DNA from: Schoenoplectus triqueter
Taxonomy: Eukaryota; Streptophyta; Magnoliopsida; Poales; Cyperaceae
Length of the DNA: 27,644 nt
NCBI GenBank assembly: GCA_964058805.1
Contig: CAXKVV010001889.1
Span: forward strand, 1-27,644
Direction of reading: 5' to 3'
Position 1 is the stretch's first letter, and each line of letters opens with the position of its first letter. The position numbers and the translations under genes were made by a program. Under the pieces are notes generated by a model, which searched no databases, was not told the DNA's origin, and saw only the letters and a program-made list of their open reading frames with translations. This document shows, piece by piece, positions 1 to 10,384 of this stretch.

Positions 1-204
1 AAATGTTCGAGCATGCAAAAATTATAATATAAACCTATAGAATATAATATTTAAAATGATTTTGTGTATTTTAATGATTTTATCTCTTAAAATGATTTTT
101 CTAAATGTTCGAGCATGCAAAAATTATAATATAAACCTATAGAATATAATATTTAAAATGACTTTGTGTATTTTAATGATTTTATCTCTTAAAATGCTAC
201 TTCA
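1..204. repeat. 102-bp tandem repeat, two copies
   Basis: Two nearly identical AT-rich units sit head to tail at 1-102 and 103-204, both beginning aaatgttcgagcatgcaaaa. The second copy diverges only near its end. A weaker third relative is visible around 279-330 (ttataatataaatcgatag). The array touches the window edge, so more copies may lie to the left. No coding potential is seen. Confidence 0.85.
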
Positions 205-498
205 AATGAAATAAAATATTATTTTAATATATCTGTGTTAATCTTCAACGCCACTATATGATAAAGGCTAAAAAGTATAACGATTATAATATAAATCGAT
301 AGACAATATCATTCAAAATGACATAAAAAAATTGCACACTATTATTAAGTGTTTCCTTTTGTTCTGTTCTTAATTTGATCCCGATTTATGACTCTTACTC
401 ATTTCTCAACCAATTCAGTTGATTTAAGCTTCATTTATCATCATTTTGAAGTGTTAAAGATGTCAAGTTTCATTTGGTACCGATGTATCAGGTATTAG
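205..498. other. AT-rich intergenic stretch
   Basis: AT-rich sequence with a decayed repeat relative at 279-330. I see no gene, RNA or clear transposon end here. Confidence 0.5.
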
Positions 499-581
499 TA
501 CCAGCAGTTGCTCGACCCTAATGATGCAGTTGTTAAAGTCACTAAGGGTGAAGAGAAAGCTAGTTGTACCATTCTAGTAAG
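499..581 (+). pseudogene. Unidentified exon-like fragment
   Basis: This 83-nt stretch follows an AG (tattag) and is followed by a consensus donor (AG|GTGAG). In that frame it reads YQQLLDPNDAVVKVTKGEEKASCTILVR-like sequence in pieces (QLLDPNDAVVKVTK, then GEEKASCTILV), with composition like a real exon and richer in GC than its surroundings. I do not recognise the family. No neighbouring exon could be joined to it, so it is probably a stranded gene fragment. Chance remains possible. Confidence 0.25.
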
Positions 582-1904
582 GTGAGATGATTTCAGGGAT
601 GCTACCAGCACATGCAGGCACCACTGGTACGTCAGAGGTCATGGGCGAAGGAGAATGAAAGGGGATATCGAAGGAGAAAAAAAAAAGATCTAAATCTTAG
701 AAAGGGAATGGGAGGGGTAAAATGAAAATATTAAAAATTATGTATAATACAGTTATTTTTTAATTAAAATACTATAACAATTATATATTTGTGACAAATA
801 GCTAAGTAAATTGATTTTAAAGTGGTATTAAAGTGAGCTAAAAGTTTGGGGTGACATTTTGTTAATTTTAAAATTTTGGAGTGACATGAAACTAATATTC
901 TCTTTAAAATAACTTTATCAATTTTGCTGATTTTATGTGTTAAAATAAGTCTATAAATAATAAAAAATTTAAATAAACTAACAGAAGTAATTTAAGTAGT
1001 ATTTTTAAATCGTTCTCTGAACAATTAATTAATTATCCTATCGCTCACTCTTCCAATTTTATACATGGCTTTTCTAATCACCCTCCAACAATTTGACAAA
1101 TATCCACTAAAATTAATAATGCTTACTAATATCTAAATGCACCATTTTTATGATATTTTGGTCAATCTTTAAATAATACTGATATTATATACTAATTTGT
1201 ATATGATATATTATCCTATATTTAAGTAGGGAGACAGAGAGAGACTTTTGCATATAAAAGAACGAGCTCTATAAAATTTTCTATAGTTATTATTGCATGA
1301 TATAATTATAATTTTATATTTCTAAAAACTTTACTTGTACAAGTTAAAACACGTGGAGAATGTATTCCAAAGTTCTTCCATGCAATCAATTTTAAATATA
1401 AATTAATTAATTTGTTGACACTTTTTTTACTAAATAAAATATTAAAACTTGAATAGTACCAAGTATGTTCAGCCAAAAAAATTACCTTTTTAAATCAAAG
1501 CGCAGTCAATAATTACTTATTTCCACGTATTCTTTATCTTCTTAATTAATTACAGTCGATGGATTAACCAACATGACTTGAGAGCCACTGAGCCAGTGAT
1601 ATTTACCAGTCGGAGAAAAGCAAAGGTAGAAGAAAAAATGAACACATAATAATAAATTAATTAATAACAAAAGCGACAGGCATGACAATCACTCGATGCC
1701 ATAGCGATGGATGCGCTCCAGATAGGTGTCTTCTCCATGCTAGAAAAAGGAAAGCATGGTTTCTCTGTTGCCCCTCTTTCATGAATTCTCTTTTTCTTAC
1801 ACAGTTACAGTACTGTCAAAGGTCAGGGAGGAGAGATGGAGCAGTTTCAGAACTCACAGTGCTCCACGCTTTCACTGCATTAGTCTCACAAGTGTCAGAA
1901 GCAT
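582..1904. other. Intergenic, no gene seen
   Basis: AT-rich DNA. Around 820-890 there is a motif typical of decayed plant repeats (agtttggggtgacat, then ttttggagtgacat). An open frame at 1682-1912 has no family resemblance and ends inside a hairpin MITE, so it is not called as a gene. Confidence 0.5.
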
Positions 1905-2065
1905 CTAATTAAGACTAATTATTGTTCAACCGATGATGAGTTAGACTAATCATTGCATAATACAAAATAATACTTATTAGTTTAGATACGGAGTATATTT
2001 ATTGAACAATTATCAATCTAACTCATCATTTGTTGAATAATAATTGATCCAACTAATCTGTTAGC
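1905..2065. mobile_element. Hairpin MITE
   Basis: An imperfect inverted repeat: the arm at about 1917-1957 (attgttcaaccgatgatgag, then ttagactaatcattg) pairs with the arm at about 2009-2055 (caattatcaatctaactcat, then catttgttgaataataat). The loop is roughly 50 bp and contains tacggagtatat. Its short length, AT-richness and lack of coding sequence fit a MITE. Exact ends and a target duplication could not be fixed. Confidence 0.55.
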
Positions 2066-2143
2066 AGAATTTTACCATCCGCACATGTGGACCGCAAATT
2101 CGATTCCTTTAATAAATGTAGAGCTTCTTTTTGAATTTTAATG

Positions 2144-2156
2144 CCCCCCCCCCCCC
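2144..2156 (+). repeat. Poly-C run (C13)
   Basis: Thirteen consecutive C residues in AT-rich DNA. A run like this is prone to length variation and sequencing error. Confidence 0.9.
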
Positions 2157-2174
2157 ATTTCTAGTGATGGATAG

Positions 2175-2602
2175 CAGAGAATAGGGCCGTAAAAAACTAG
2201 TTTTGTTCACGATTCGTTCTGAATTAATTTGAATTTGGTTTGATCTTCATTAAATTAATGAGCTGAGTATGAATTAATTTGACTCTGCTCACTAAGCTCG
2301 TTAATTGTTTTTTGAATTTTTAATATATTATATAAGCTATAATTCAATGTATATAAAATTATTATATGAAATATATATAAAATTCTTTATCATTGATTCT
2401 TGTTAATTTTTTGTTTTTTTAAATTTTAGTATTTAAGATATTTATATAATATATTATTAGTTATTAAACGTTATAAATAAACTAGTTTGGCTCGCTCATT
2501 AATTTAACGACTTAATATCAAATTAGTTTTTTTGACTCATTAAATTAACTAGTCAATCTCAAGATTGACTTGATTTGGTTTAACTCGGCTCATTTACGGT
2601 CA
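2175..2602. mobile_element. hAT-like non-autonomous element remnant
   Basis: The stretch opens with agggccgtaaaa and closes with catttacggtcat, an inverted pair (GGCCGTAAA / TTTACGGTC). Both ends are followed inward by GAGC/GCTC-type sequence (cgactt, ctcggctcat, ggctcgctcatt). I associate inverted ends of this kind (GGGCCGTAAACGAG-like) with plant hAT-type non-autonomous elements. No transposase reading frame remains, and no clean 8-bp target duplication was found. Confidence 0.45.
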
Positions 2603-2784
2603 TAAAATTTGGGTTCCATAAAGAAGAAGAAAAAAAAAAGAATCTGGTACTGGGAGAACAAATTAGATATGGAAAAGGAGATCAATGTTCTTCTGTGATC
2701 TCACACTTCACAGAAAACTTGTATGTTGAGTACGTTGTTATATATTTTGTTAACAAATAACAACTTGCTTAATTTTGTGTACAG

Positions 2785-2829
2785 GGTGTTCTAGCACTGG
2801 GAATTGTTGGAGCGCTGGATCCACACACA
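2785..2829 (+). pseudogene. Possible TOR kinase exon fragment
   Basis: After an acceptor-like tgtacag, the frame from 2788 reads VLALGIVGALDPHT. In plant and animal TOR proteins the HEAT-repeat region carries a conserved VLRVLGIMGALDPH-type segment. The similarity is about ten residues and then stops, with an in-frame tag shortly after. No other TOR exon is visible nearby. If real, this is a stranded exon scrap and not a working gene. The match is short, so the call is tentative. Confidence 0.35.
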
Positions 2830-3076
2830 GCGTTTATAAATGTATAGACCGTAAAAAGTTTACATCCATATCTTCAAAATCCATGGCAAAGTCAAAAGCA
2901 TCAAAGTCCTTTGAAAGAAACATAAAAAAAGAACGAAGCTATATAATGAGTTTGAAAATTAAAGCTAATTATAAACAGGGTGGAGGATCGGTTCACAATG
3001 GACTTCTAGATAAGTATAAAAAAATTAAAAATGAAAAAAGTTTATGGGTGTGTATTTTGTTTATAGATTGATAGCA
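2830..3076. other. Intergenic, no gene seen
   Basis: An open frame covers 2775-3071, but its protein is Lys/Ser-rich low-complexity sequence, and the frame differs from the one showing TOR-like residues. I do not call it a gene. Confidence 0.4.
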
Positions 3077-3206
3077 TTTTAAATTTTATATAATTTCATT
3101 ATCATTTGATAGTCACCATCATAATTTTCTATAATTTACAGCAGTTTCAATTTAGCATTTTTTTGATGGGCTATCAAATGATAATAAAATTATATTAAAT
3201 TTAAAA
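3077..3206. mobile_element. Short AT-rich hairpin MITE
   Basis: The arm at 3077-3120 (starting ttttaaattttatataattt, ending accatc) is close to the reverse complement of the arm at 3165-3206 (starting gatgggctatcaaatgataa). The loop is about 44 bp. High arm identity and small size suggest a fairly young MITE. Target duplication not resolved. Confidence 0.6.
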
Positions 3207-5264
3207 CACTAACATCTATATTTTTTTTTCTATTTTTTTTTGTATTATTTAAAAATTCATTGTCATGATTATCAAAATAACTCAATGTCATCCAATCCAC
3301 ACTCATGAAAGCTGTTAGCAATGCTTTTTACTCGTAGTTATTTTAGTTGAAGTAAGTACATAACATAATAAAACAAGTGTTCATTCTAATATTTTGGTCG
3401 AAATAAATTAAAGTACATTTGAAAACGGATATAAAAAAGAAATACTTAATTAATAGGTTAATCTAATAATTGCAATTATTTGAACCACTTGTTTTCCAAA
3501 TTACTTAGTGGAATTTGATCTTCTGCTGTACAATACCGTACATCATAGCACGCGGATCGTTGAATCACTTTGTGATCTATGCCGATTTGAATCACTAAAA
3601 AAATTATCGATTTACGTACTACGGTGCACGACAGACAGTGGACCCATCTAATCCATTCCTAGTCAAGGAAAAGAAGCATTTGTCAAACAATTGATTAAGA
3701 AATGATTTTGTGTCTTCTCTCCAACCTCCAATCTCTACCCCTTTATCAGCATGAACTTAAAAAACATGTGAATCAGATCTACCTAACTAGATAGATGGGC
3801 CGCACCACAATAGTACATTGTACAACAACATTTAATCTAACTTCTTTTTCTTTTTGCCTTTGAGTCCATTTGGGACTGAAATTTATCTAATCAGTGGCCA
3901 CTATCCCCTTCCTGTTTGGAAAAAGATAGGAAACTATTGGAGCACATCACCTTTTATTTTAATAGCTGATAAAGCACTAGCTCACAGAGTGAACCTCACC
4001 TACCAGTATTGTATCAAAAGGGAAAAGAGAGAATAAAACGAGGAGGAAAAGGAGGAAACAGTGAACCTGAACTTCAAAACCAGCTCATTTATTGTTTCTA
4101 ATCCTGATCCAGTATTAGTATATGTTTGATGTTTTGGACTTTACTGCACTTATGGTTAAGTGGATATTAGACAGGTTTATTTGTGTTAGTGGCTAACTGT
4201 GTACGAGTCCCTGTCTACTTGTTCTATCCATGAGATGTTACAACTGATGTGGAATTTGTAATTCAAATTAACCAATCAATGTTGCTTAGAACGGTGTATA
4301 AAATTTGTACAGTTGTAGAGAAGTCATATGGGACAAAACTTGTGAAAAATTAGAAATAGTTACGACTGTTGATGAAGTAAAATAAAGAAAACAACTACAG
4401 TTTTTTGTTACCTGCATCATAAAATGATGTCTTGAATTGACCATATTGCCTGATAGTGACACTAACAAGTTTTTGTTCTTTTAACTCTTGAATATTTGTA
4501 GTCCGATTCCACCATACCTTTTTTTTTTAGAAAAAAACACAGGATTCCTCTTAATCCTAAACTATATTATTTTTTATGTAATTCGAATATGTATTTTTTT
4601 GATATTAATTTTTTATAACTTGAATATATATTTTTCCATAAAAGAGGCGAGAATCATCATTTGTATATATAAATAAAAACCTTAAAAAAATAAATCGATA
4701 TCACTTGCAATGATTAATTTTACCATTCTAGAACTTGATTTCTTAACTCAATTAAAAAAGTTTCAAAATAAAATCATATATGAAGAGAACTTTTATAAAG
4801 ATATATTATGAAACATGTAGAGAAATTTTAATAAAATTTCGTACAACTTAAACATATATGAAGCATCAAGGTTGTCGAATCCAAATCAGTTAAAGTTGAC
4901 CTCACTTAATAGACAATAAAAGGCCACATCAATTCACGACGGTTCTTATATATACATGATATATCCACTTTACAAGTTATGACGTCTATACATATATTAA
5001 ATATTGTTCAACTTTGTTTTAAAAATTATAGAGATTATGAAAATAATAATGGCTAATTAATTATATTGTAGATCAAAATTTGTATTGGAGAAAAAAAATC
5101 AAGTTAAGTTAACGACCGTGATTCGTTCAAATTTAATAGCCGCTAAAAATTTTGATCGCCGAAGAATCACTCAACAAAGAAAAATATTTGTGTTTTTGTA
5201 AAAAAGTTATTTAAATCCGCACATAGATGCGATTTAATTTAATAGTAATAGTAATTTATTTTCT
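3207..5264. other. Long intergenic stretch, no gene supported
   Basis: About 2 kb of AT-rich DNA. Open frames at 3854-4036 (+), 4286-4468 (-) and 4488-4676 (+) show no known motifs, no splice-site support and biased low-complexity composition. The stretch 3840-4060 is somewhat less AT-rich than its neighbours, but I cannot assign it. Confidence 0.5.
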
Positions 5265-5592
5265 AGGGTATGTTTGGATGTGCCAGGAATAGCAGAATAG
5301 CTGCTGTTTTTGGAATAGAAATAACAGTTGTGTATTCAAACGCAAATATGTTTCGAAACAGTGAGAATAACTATTATTCTGCTATTATGTGGTGAGGATG
5401 AAATAATTATCGTTCTCACTCTTCATTATTATTCCTAACAAACAATCCAAATAATATTTTTATCATCCGAAATAACATTATTTTTTTACTATCCTCGCGC
5501 TAACAAAAAATTATTATTTTTTCACTATTTTTATTTACTATTTTTAATTATTTTATTCTTACGCTATTCTTTGCACGATCTGAACACACCCT
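5265..5592. mobile_element. MITE with terminal inverted repeats
   Basis: The left end (agggtatgtttggatgtgcc) and the reverse complement of the right end (agggtgtgttcagatcgtgc) match at most positions. The similarity continues inward (aatagcagaat against aatagcgtaag). The interior is AT-rich and non-coding. Ends of the GGGTRTGTTTGG kind are common among plant MITEs. The family is not assigned because no target duplication is clear. It lies immediately upstream of the first recognisable esterase pseudogene exon. Confidence 0.6.
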
Positions 5593-5719
5593 GGATGTTT
5601 TTAGTCTTGAATGGCGTGTTGCGCGCCATCGCTAGTTTATCTCGGTTAGCTCTTCAAATAGCTTTATCAAAACATTTGAAGGGATAGATGTTGCTGGAAG
5701 GCGATTAGCAGCTGAATTA

Positions 5720-6440
5720 CGACATCAATTTATGTATTTCTTTAATTGTGCAAATTATCTTTTAGTTCTTTTTGGTACACAAGGAGGAAGCCCTGTTAAA
5801 CTTTTCCTCAGAGTATTAAAAATAGTTAATTAAGTACAATTTAATATTCTGGTTGTTTAAAAGATTACTAGTATCTTATTCGTACGTTGCTACGGTGATA
5901 TTCTTCATAAATATAAAAATTCATATCTTCATATGAAAAATAAGAAAATAAAAATAAAAATAATTTAGTAATTAATATAAATTTCAATCATAAATATATA
6001 ATTAATGCAAAATAAATGTAAATTTAGAGGAAAGTTAACATTGAGTATTTAAGAAAGTTAAAATTCATAATTAATGATAATTTAAGAAGAAAAAAAAATA
6101 AAATAGAGCAATTGTACTCTTCAATTATGTAGCATTTCGTGTAACAAACAAAATTGAGAAATTTTTTAACTTTAATACAAATGGTCATAGAGATAGTAAT
6201 ATTATTTGATGAATAACTCAATCCGATTAGCGATATTAGTTTTAAAAATTTAATAAAAAATTTAAACCATAGTAGAATTAAGATACATATGTGTTTAATA
6301 AGGAGTAGAAATTTATCTAGAAAATAACAATAAATTTTATGTTTATTTCTGGGGAGAGTTGGGTAAGGTTATAACTGAAGAACATTACTAGATGATGTAT
6401 CTAATATATATTATTTTCTTCTTATTTTTGTGTATTTCAG
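5720..6440. other. Non-coding stretch inside the esterase pseudogene
   Basis: This corresponds to an intron between the GIDVAGRRLA exon and the HSLCG exon. It is very AT-rich and ends in a good acceptor (tgtatttcag at 6431-6440). No other feature is supported. Confidence 0.5.
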
Positions 6441-7093
6441 GTAAAAGATATTGTTGAAAAGAATTTTGGATTGACAAAAATATCTTTCCTTGCACATTCT
6501 CTTTGTGGTTTGTTCACAAGATATGTGATTGCAATTGTTGGTGTATAAATGTTGGAAAAACTAGCGCCTCCTTTGGCTCCTCTATTTGTTGGTCGAACTG
6601 GCTGGCAACTGTTTCTGACAGATGGGAAAGGGAAACCCAGCAAGCAGCTTCTCCTTTTGTGCATGGCATCTTATTGTGGAGATAATATATACATGTAGGA
6701 TAACTTTGATTTTTGCTTAACAGATCTTTGTCTTTTGACAATCTGAACTAGAAAAAGAAGATTAAAAAGACTTAAGATGAGAAGCTCTTTTACAATTATA
6801 GAAGCACCATCTTGGTGGTGTATTGCATTTTTTTGGCTAGCAAGGGGGAAGATTATCCCTTATCAAAAGTTTAGATAATCCTTACAAATTAGCCTAAGTA
6901 GACCAATGAAGTGTCCCAATGCGTTTTTTTCTTTCATTTTGATATTACTACTTTGTTCTGCTAGTTTATTGAATCTTTTTTTCTCTAGTTCCAGTTCTGC
7001 TCTTGCTGCTTTTAAGAATTGAGCAGTGTATGCCAATGTTTCATATGACCGTGTCCTTCCCAATATTAGTGCTTTTTTCGTTAAATGCTGTGC

Positions 7094-7102
7094 ATCGATT
7101 GG
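7094..7102 (+). repeat. 9-bp target-site duplication, left
   Basis: ATCGATTGG directly precedes the foldback element and recurs exactly at 7600-7608 after it. A perfect 9-bp duplication is typical of Mutator-like transposition. Confidence 0.9.
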
Positions 7103-7599
7103 CAGTTTTTAGTAATAATAATTATTATTAAATTAATATTATTAAAAATAAGAGTGAGAACCGTAAAATTTCAAATATACGAATGGCAGGGCGCTACTGT
7201 TAGTGGCGCGTTTGAAACGCGCCACTGGCATTTTTAAGAAACGCGCCACTGCCAGTGGCACGTTTGCTTCTTATATATACAAAACGCGCGGCGCTTCTCC
7301 ATCTCACTTGCGCGGGTTTGGACGAAACGCGCCACTGCCAGTGCCACGTTTGCTTCTTATATATACAAAACGCGCGGCGCTTCTCCATCTTACTTGCGCG
7401 GGTTTGGACGAAACGCGCCACTGCCAGTGGCGCGTTTCATAAAAATAATGAGAAATAATGAAACGCGCCACTGGCAGTGGCGCGTTTCGACCGCGCCACT
7501 GCCAGTGGCGCGCTGCCATTCGTATATTTGAAATTTTACGGTTCTCACTCTTATTTTTTATAATATTAATTTAATAATAATTATTAATAATAAAAACTG
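7103..7599. mobile_element. Foldback Mutator-like element with palindrome array, copy 1
   Basis: A 497-bp element bounded by 87-bp terminal inverted repeats (7103-7189 and 7513-7599). They start cagtttttagtaataat and end internally at gaatggcag. It is flanked by perfect 9-bp duplications (ATCGATTGG). The 323-bp core is strongly GC-rich and consists largely of a 27-bp palindrome with the arm aaacgcgccactg, one centre base and its reverse complement. Units lie at 7239-7265, 7325-7351, 7411-7437 and 7461-7487, with partial or decayed units at about 7190-7212, 7213-7231 and 7491-7514. No transposase is encoded, so movement would depend on an enzyme supplied elsewhere. The 9-bp duplication and long inverted ends point to the Mutator superfamily, although CAG...CTG tips are not its usual termini. 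It interrupts the esterase pseudogene. A near relative is at 12394-12782. Confidence 0.85.
7239..7410 (+). repeat. Two 86-bp tandem units inside foldback copy 1
   Basis: The unit at 7239-7324 is repeated at 7325-7410 with few changes, and its first 27 bases start again at 7411. Each unit holds one palindrome, then ttgcttcttatatatacaaa, then a GC-rich segment (gcgcggcgcttctccatct), then gcgcgggtttggacg. One reverse-oriented relative of the unit occurs in the second element at about 12481-12579. Confidence 0.9.
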
Positions 7600-7608
7600 A
7601 TCGATTGG
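7600..7608 (+). repeat. 9-bp target-site duplication, right
   Basis: ATCGATTGG, identical to 7094-7102, fixes the right boundary of the foldback element. Confidence 0.9.
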
Positions 7609-8075
7609 CCTTTACATATTGAAAACATTGTTTCAGATATTAATACAATAACAAAAAAGCCTTTAATACCAAATAAATTCTTTCATAATAAGAGGTTTCA
7701 ACTGTTTAAATCACCTTTTAGCACTTTGTTTTCTTAAGCTTTGGTCAAAACATAGTTGGCTGGTGTACCTCTTCTATTAGAAGAGAGATGGAGCTCATTC
7801 ATGAATATAAAAAAAGAAACATTTGACAAGTTGACAAATAACCCCATATATAAATAAATTGTACATGTTTAAAATATTAATCTTGAACAAAAAAAAATAC
7901 TATTTTATGTTTTAAATACACAAGTATAATCCTTTGTTGTTAATGCATGTGTAAGGAAAAAGAAAAAGAAAAAAGTAGGTATAGGCATTCTTTGGATGAA
8001 AGATCTGCACTTACAATTTTTTGCTATATGAATTTTATAAGAGCACATATGAAATGAACAATTATTATTTGACAG
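7609..8075. other. Pseudogene intron remainder
   Basis: AT-rich non-coding DNA between the right target duplication and the fourth esterase exon remnant. It ends in an acceptor-like atttgacag at about 8067-8075. No other feature is seen. Confidence 0.5.
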
Positions 8076-9375
8076 CCCTCAACAGAGTCCTTGGATGGAT
8101 ATAAACATGTGGTGGGTGTCGAGTACTCAGTACTGCCCTGCAGTATCATCTGATGGGCCTCACTTCCCTTCTGAGGCAGCCAGGGCCAGGGAAGCTGCTC
8201 AGGATGTACCAACCACTCAAAATACTGATAACTACCATCACATAATGGAAGGTATAGAAAGAAAAATAAGAATTTTGTATTTGAGATTTGGCAAATTAAA
8301 CCCAATATTTTATCAGATGTGAAGTTAACGCAAACTTTTTGGTTAGTGGAAAGAGATAGGACTGATTTTTTTCACATCTCTAATGAGCTGCCTTGGTTAA
8401 GACTAAAGTGAACTAAAATCTAAAATCAAACCCTGCAAATTTATTATTTCTGGGATGCTGAGTCTATATAGTTGGTACCTGAAGGGTATAGTAGACTGGA
8501 ACAGTAAAAGATATTTCTGTCATTTTTCTTTGGCTTGACCATTGGAGTTAAGAAAATTGTACCAATAGTGTCCCTGGATTTCAGTTGCAAATAAGTTTGA
8601 GCTCAACTTGCATGAAGAAATTTTACTGTGACTGTTTCAGTGTAACTGAAATTGAAATCCCCAATTTATATCAAATTTCATGATTTGGTTCTTTTTTCTT
8701 GTTTGTTTGGTGTTTATAATATATCATTTGAGATTTTATGAGCTAACACTTCATGATTGTATTAGAGGAGATGATAAGGGGATTGCAGAGAGTAAGCTGG
8801 AAAAAAGTCGATGTCAGCTTTCATGCTACACCATGGCCCTTCTTTGCTCATAACAACATCCATGTATGCATGCGTCATTTTTCTATTTTTTGTTTATGTT
8901 TTTGACTAATGAGTTTTTGTTAACATAAGTAATTCCTATCAGTTGCTTAGCTGTCTAGATTACAAAATTTTCCAGACATTACTGTTAGTTACATCGCTTG
9001 GCCTCTTGAATATTTTTTCCTTCTTTTGTTTGTTCCATTTTTTTGCAATAGAGCCTGAGTGCCTGACAGTACCTAATGCAATGAGGTTGGAAGTATTTCT
9101 ACTTGCATAAATTAAGTGCACTGTAAGTATAATATCAACTGAATGACCAAAATACCCTTCAATGTCAACAACTCAATATGTGTTTATTTTGAGTGCCTTA
9201 TCTTTAACATTCAAATTTCGTTTTACTTTACTTTAAGCTAAGTTATTATATTAATTAGGTGACAAGTGAGTGGATGCACAATGCGGGTGCCAGCATAATT
9301 TCTCATGTGGCAGATAGCATAAAGCTGCACGAATATCGTGCATGTACTCACATATGTATTTTTGCTAATCTATAG

Positions 9376-10021
9376 CCTTGTTCAATCCATATATTCACAT
9401 AATTTGGATTATTGGGTTTCTTGATGTTGAACATAAAAATCTCTCTGTACAAAATTTGCTACAATGGAGAGTTTAGTATGTCAAATTTGGTTGCATACCT
9501 AGGATCTGTTGCTGCCTTGTACCTTGCCCGTTCCTGGAAAGAAACTGTAAAAAACCTGTGTCTCTGATTTGTGCGGATCTGGTATCTGTCTACTTAATTG
9601 TTCTTTTGAATTTGGATTTTTGCCTATTTTCAGGTATTCTGCAAGGTTTCTCATTTCAAATAAAATTTAATACCGAGGGCGTTAAGAGCACACAAGGACC
9701 ACGATCATGTTCTTATTTTCTGTTAAAGTCGACAAACAAGGTTTGTATAATAGGTTAATGTATATTTATAAATAGATACATTTACAAATAACAATCAATA
9801 AAGAGCAATGGTAAGTAGAATTGTAGAAATAGGGTAATATTGAATAGCGGCTGACATAAACTGTTCTCTCACAAGGAGTTTATGATATTGTTTTTTGTGG
9901 GATGCATTATGTACTACCATAGAAGTAATAAAAAACGATAATTTCATTTGTTTGTTTGTTTGAAGATTTCCCTTGGTTTTTCTTTTTGACAAACAATCCT
10001 AAAAAATGGGGTATTACCGTA
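9376..10021. other. Region downstream of esterase pseudogene
   Basis: Possibly the former 3' untranslated region of the esterase, then intergenic DNA. The stretch 9634-9740 lies between an AG (tattttcag) and a GT (aacaaggtttgt) and reads GILQGFSFQIKFNTEGVKST in one frame, but I recognise no family and do not call it. Confidence 0.35.
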
Positions 10022-10384
10022 TTTATTAGATCTTGAGTGGGCTTCTTGTGAATCTTACTTCTCTTGTCAAAAACTTGACCATCGATTTCCATTAGAAAAT
10101 TCTAAATATGACAAATACCAGCTCAGACATGGAGAAAGAGAAAAGCTACATGCAGCACAGTATCAATCAGTACCAACTCTGATACACTCAAGCTTCAAGC
10201 CATCATCAAAAACTGATATCCAGAACAAAGTGTCAAATATTCACCCATCTGAACCCAAAACCTCATAATGGTGAAAACATACACTGGGGCCCCTAAAGGT
10301 CCCTAAAATATGAAGGCAAGAGAAAATAGCATTCCAGCAAAAACAAAAGGGTGTCGGCAAATCAGCTTGTCAGAAAATGGATGA
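10022..10384 (-). other. Possible 3' untranslated region on the - strand
   Basis: The stretch lies downstream, on the - strand, of a possible terminal coding exon (10385-10474). An AATAAA signal is present on the - strand at 10022-10027. It is less AT-rich than the flanks. Both the exon and this assignment are tentative. Confidence 0.3.

Larger units (their letters stand above)
5640..9375 (+). pseudogene. Decayed DUF676 serine esterase (ROG1-like lipase family)
   Basis: Six exon remnants follow the order of plant DUF676 (alpha/beta-hydrolase) proteins. About 5648-5719 reads TFEGIDVAGRRLAAEL. 6441-~6684 reads KISFLAHSLCGLFTRY, then LEKLAPPLAPLFVGRTG and QLFLTDGK. 6989-7052 reads SSALAAFKN*AVYANVSYDR. 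8076-8251 reads PSTESLDGYKHVVGVEY, then CPAVSSDGPHFPSEAARARE. 8766-8863 reads EEMIRGLQRVSWKKVDVSFH, then ATPWPFFAHNNIH. 9259-9375 reads VTSEWMHNAGASIISHVADS and ends in a stop. Lesions: the nucleophile motif GHSLGG is altered to AHSLCG; stops at 6546-6548 and 7020-7022; roughly 50-60 residues around the expected ATPHLG segment are missing from the second exon; and a 7-bp duplication near 8127-8133 shifts frame between VEY and CPAV. A foldback transposon (7103-7599) sits between the third and fourth remnants. The last three exons still have AG/GT borders and correct phase, so the copy is genomic and not a retrocopy. The N-terminal exon is not found. Confidence 0.85.

Noticed and set aside
1682..1912. 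76-codon + strand open frame with several Cys
   Set aside because: No family match, ends at the border of a hairpin MITE; biased composition.
6863..7063. - strand open frame with a plausible helical protein (ELELEKKRF)
   Set aside because: It overlaps the + strand esterase remnant reading AVYANVSYDR with an acceptor before it; the + strand family match explains the sequence.
7190..7512. Regularly spaced palindromes resembling a CRISPR array
   Set aside because: Spacers are themselves repeated and not unique, the array lies within transposon ends, and the genome is a plant nuclear one.
7200..7519. Several overlapping open frames on both strands with repeated peptides
   Set aside because: They arise from the GC-rich palindrome array, which lacks stop codons by composition. 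No start context, splice signal or family match.
8024..8322. Open frames on both strands near the fourth esterase exon
   Set aside because: The + frame is part of the pseudogene exon read through a frameshift; the - frame is its shadow.
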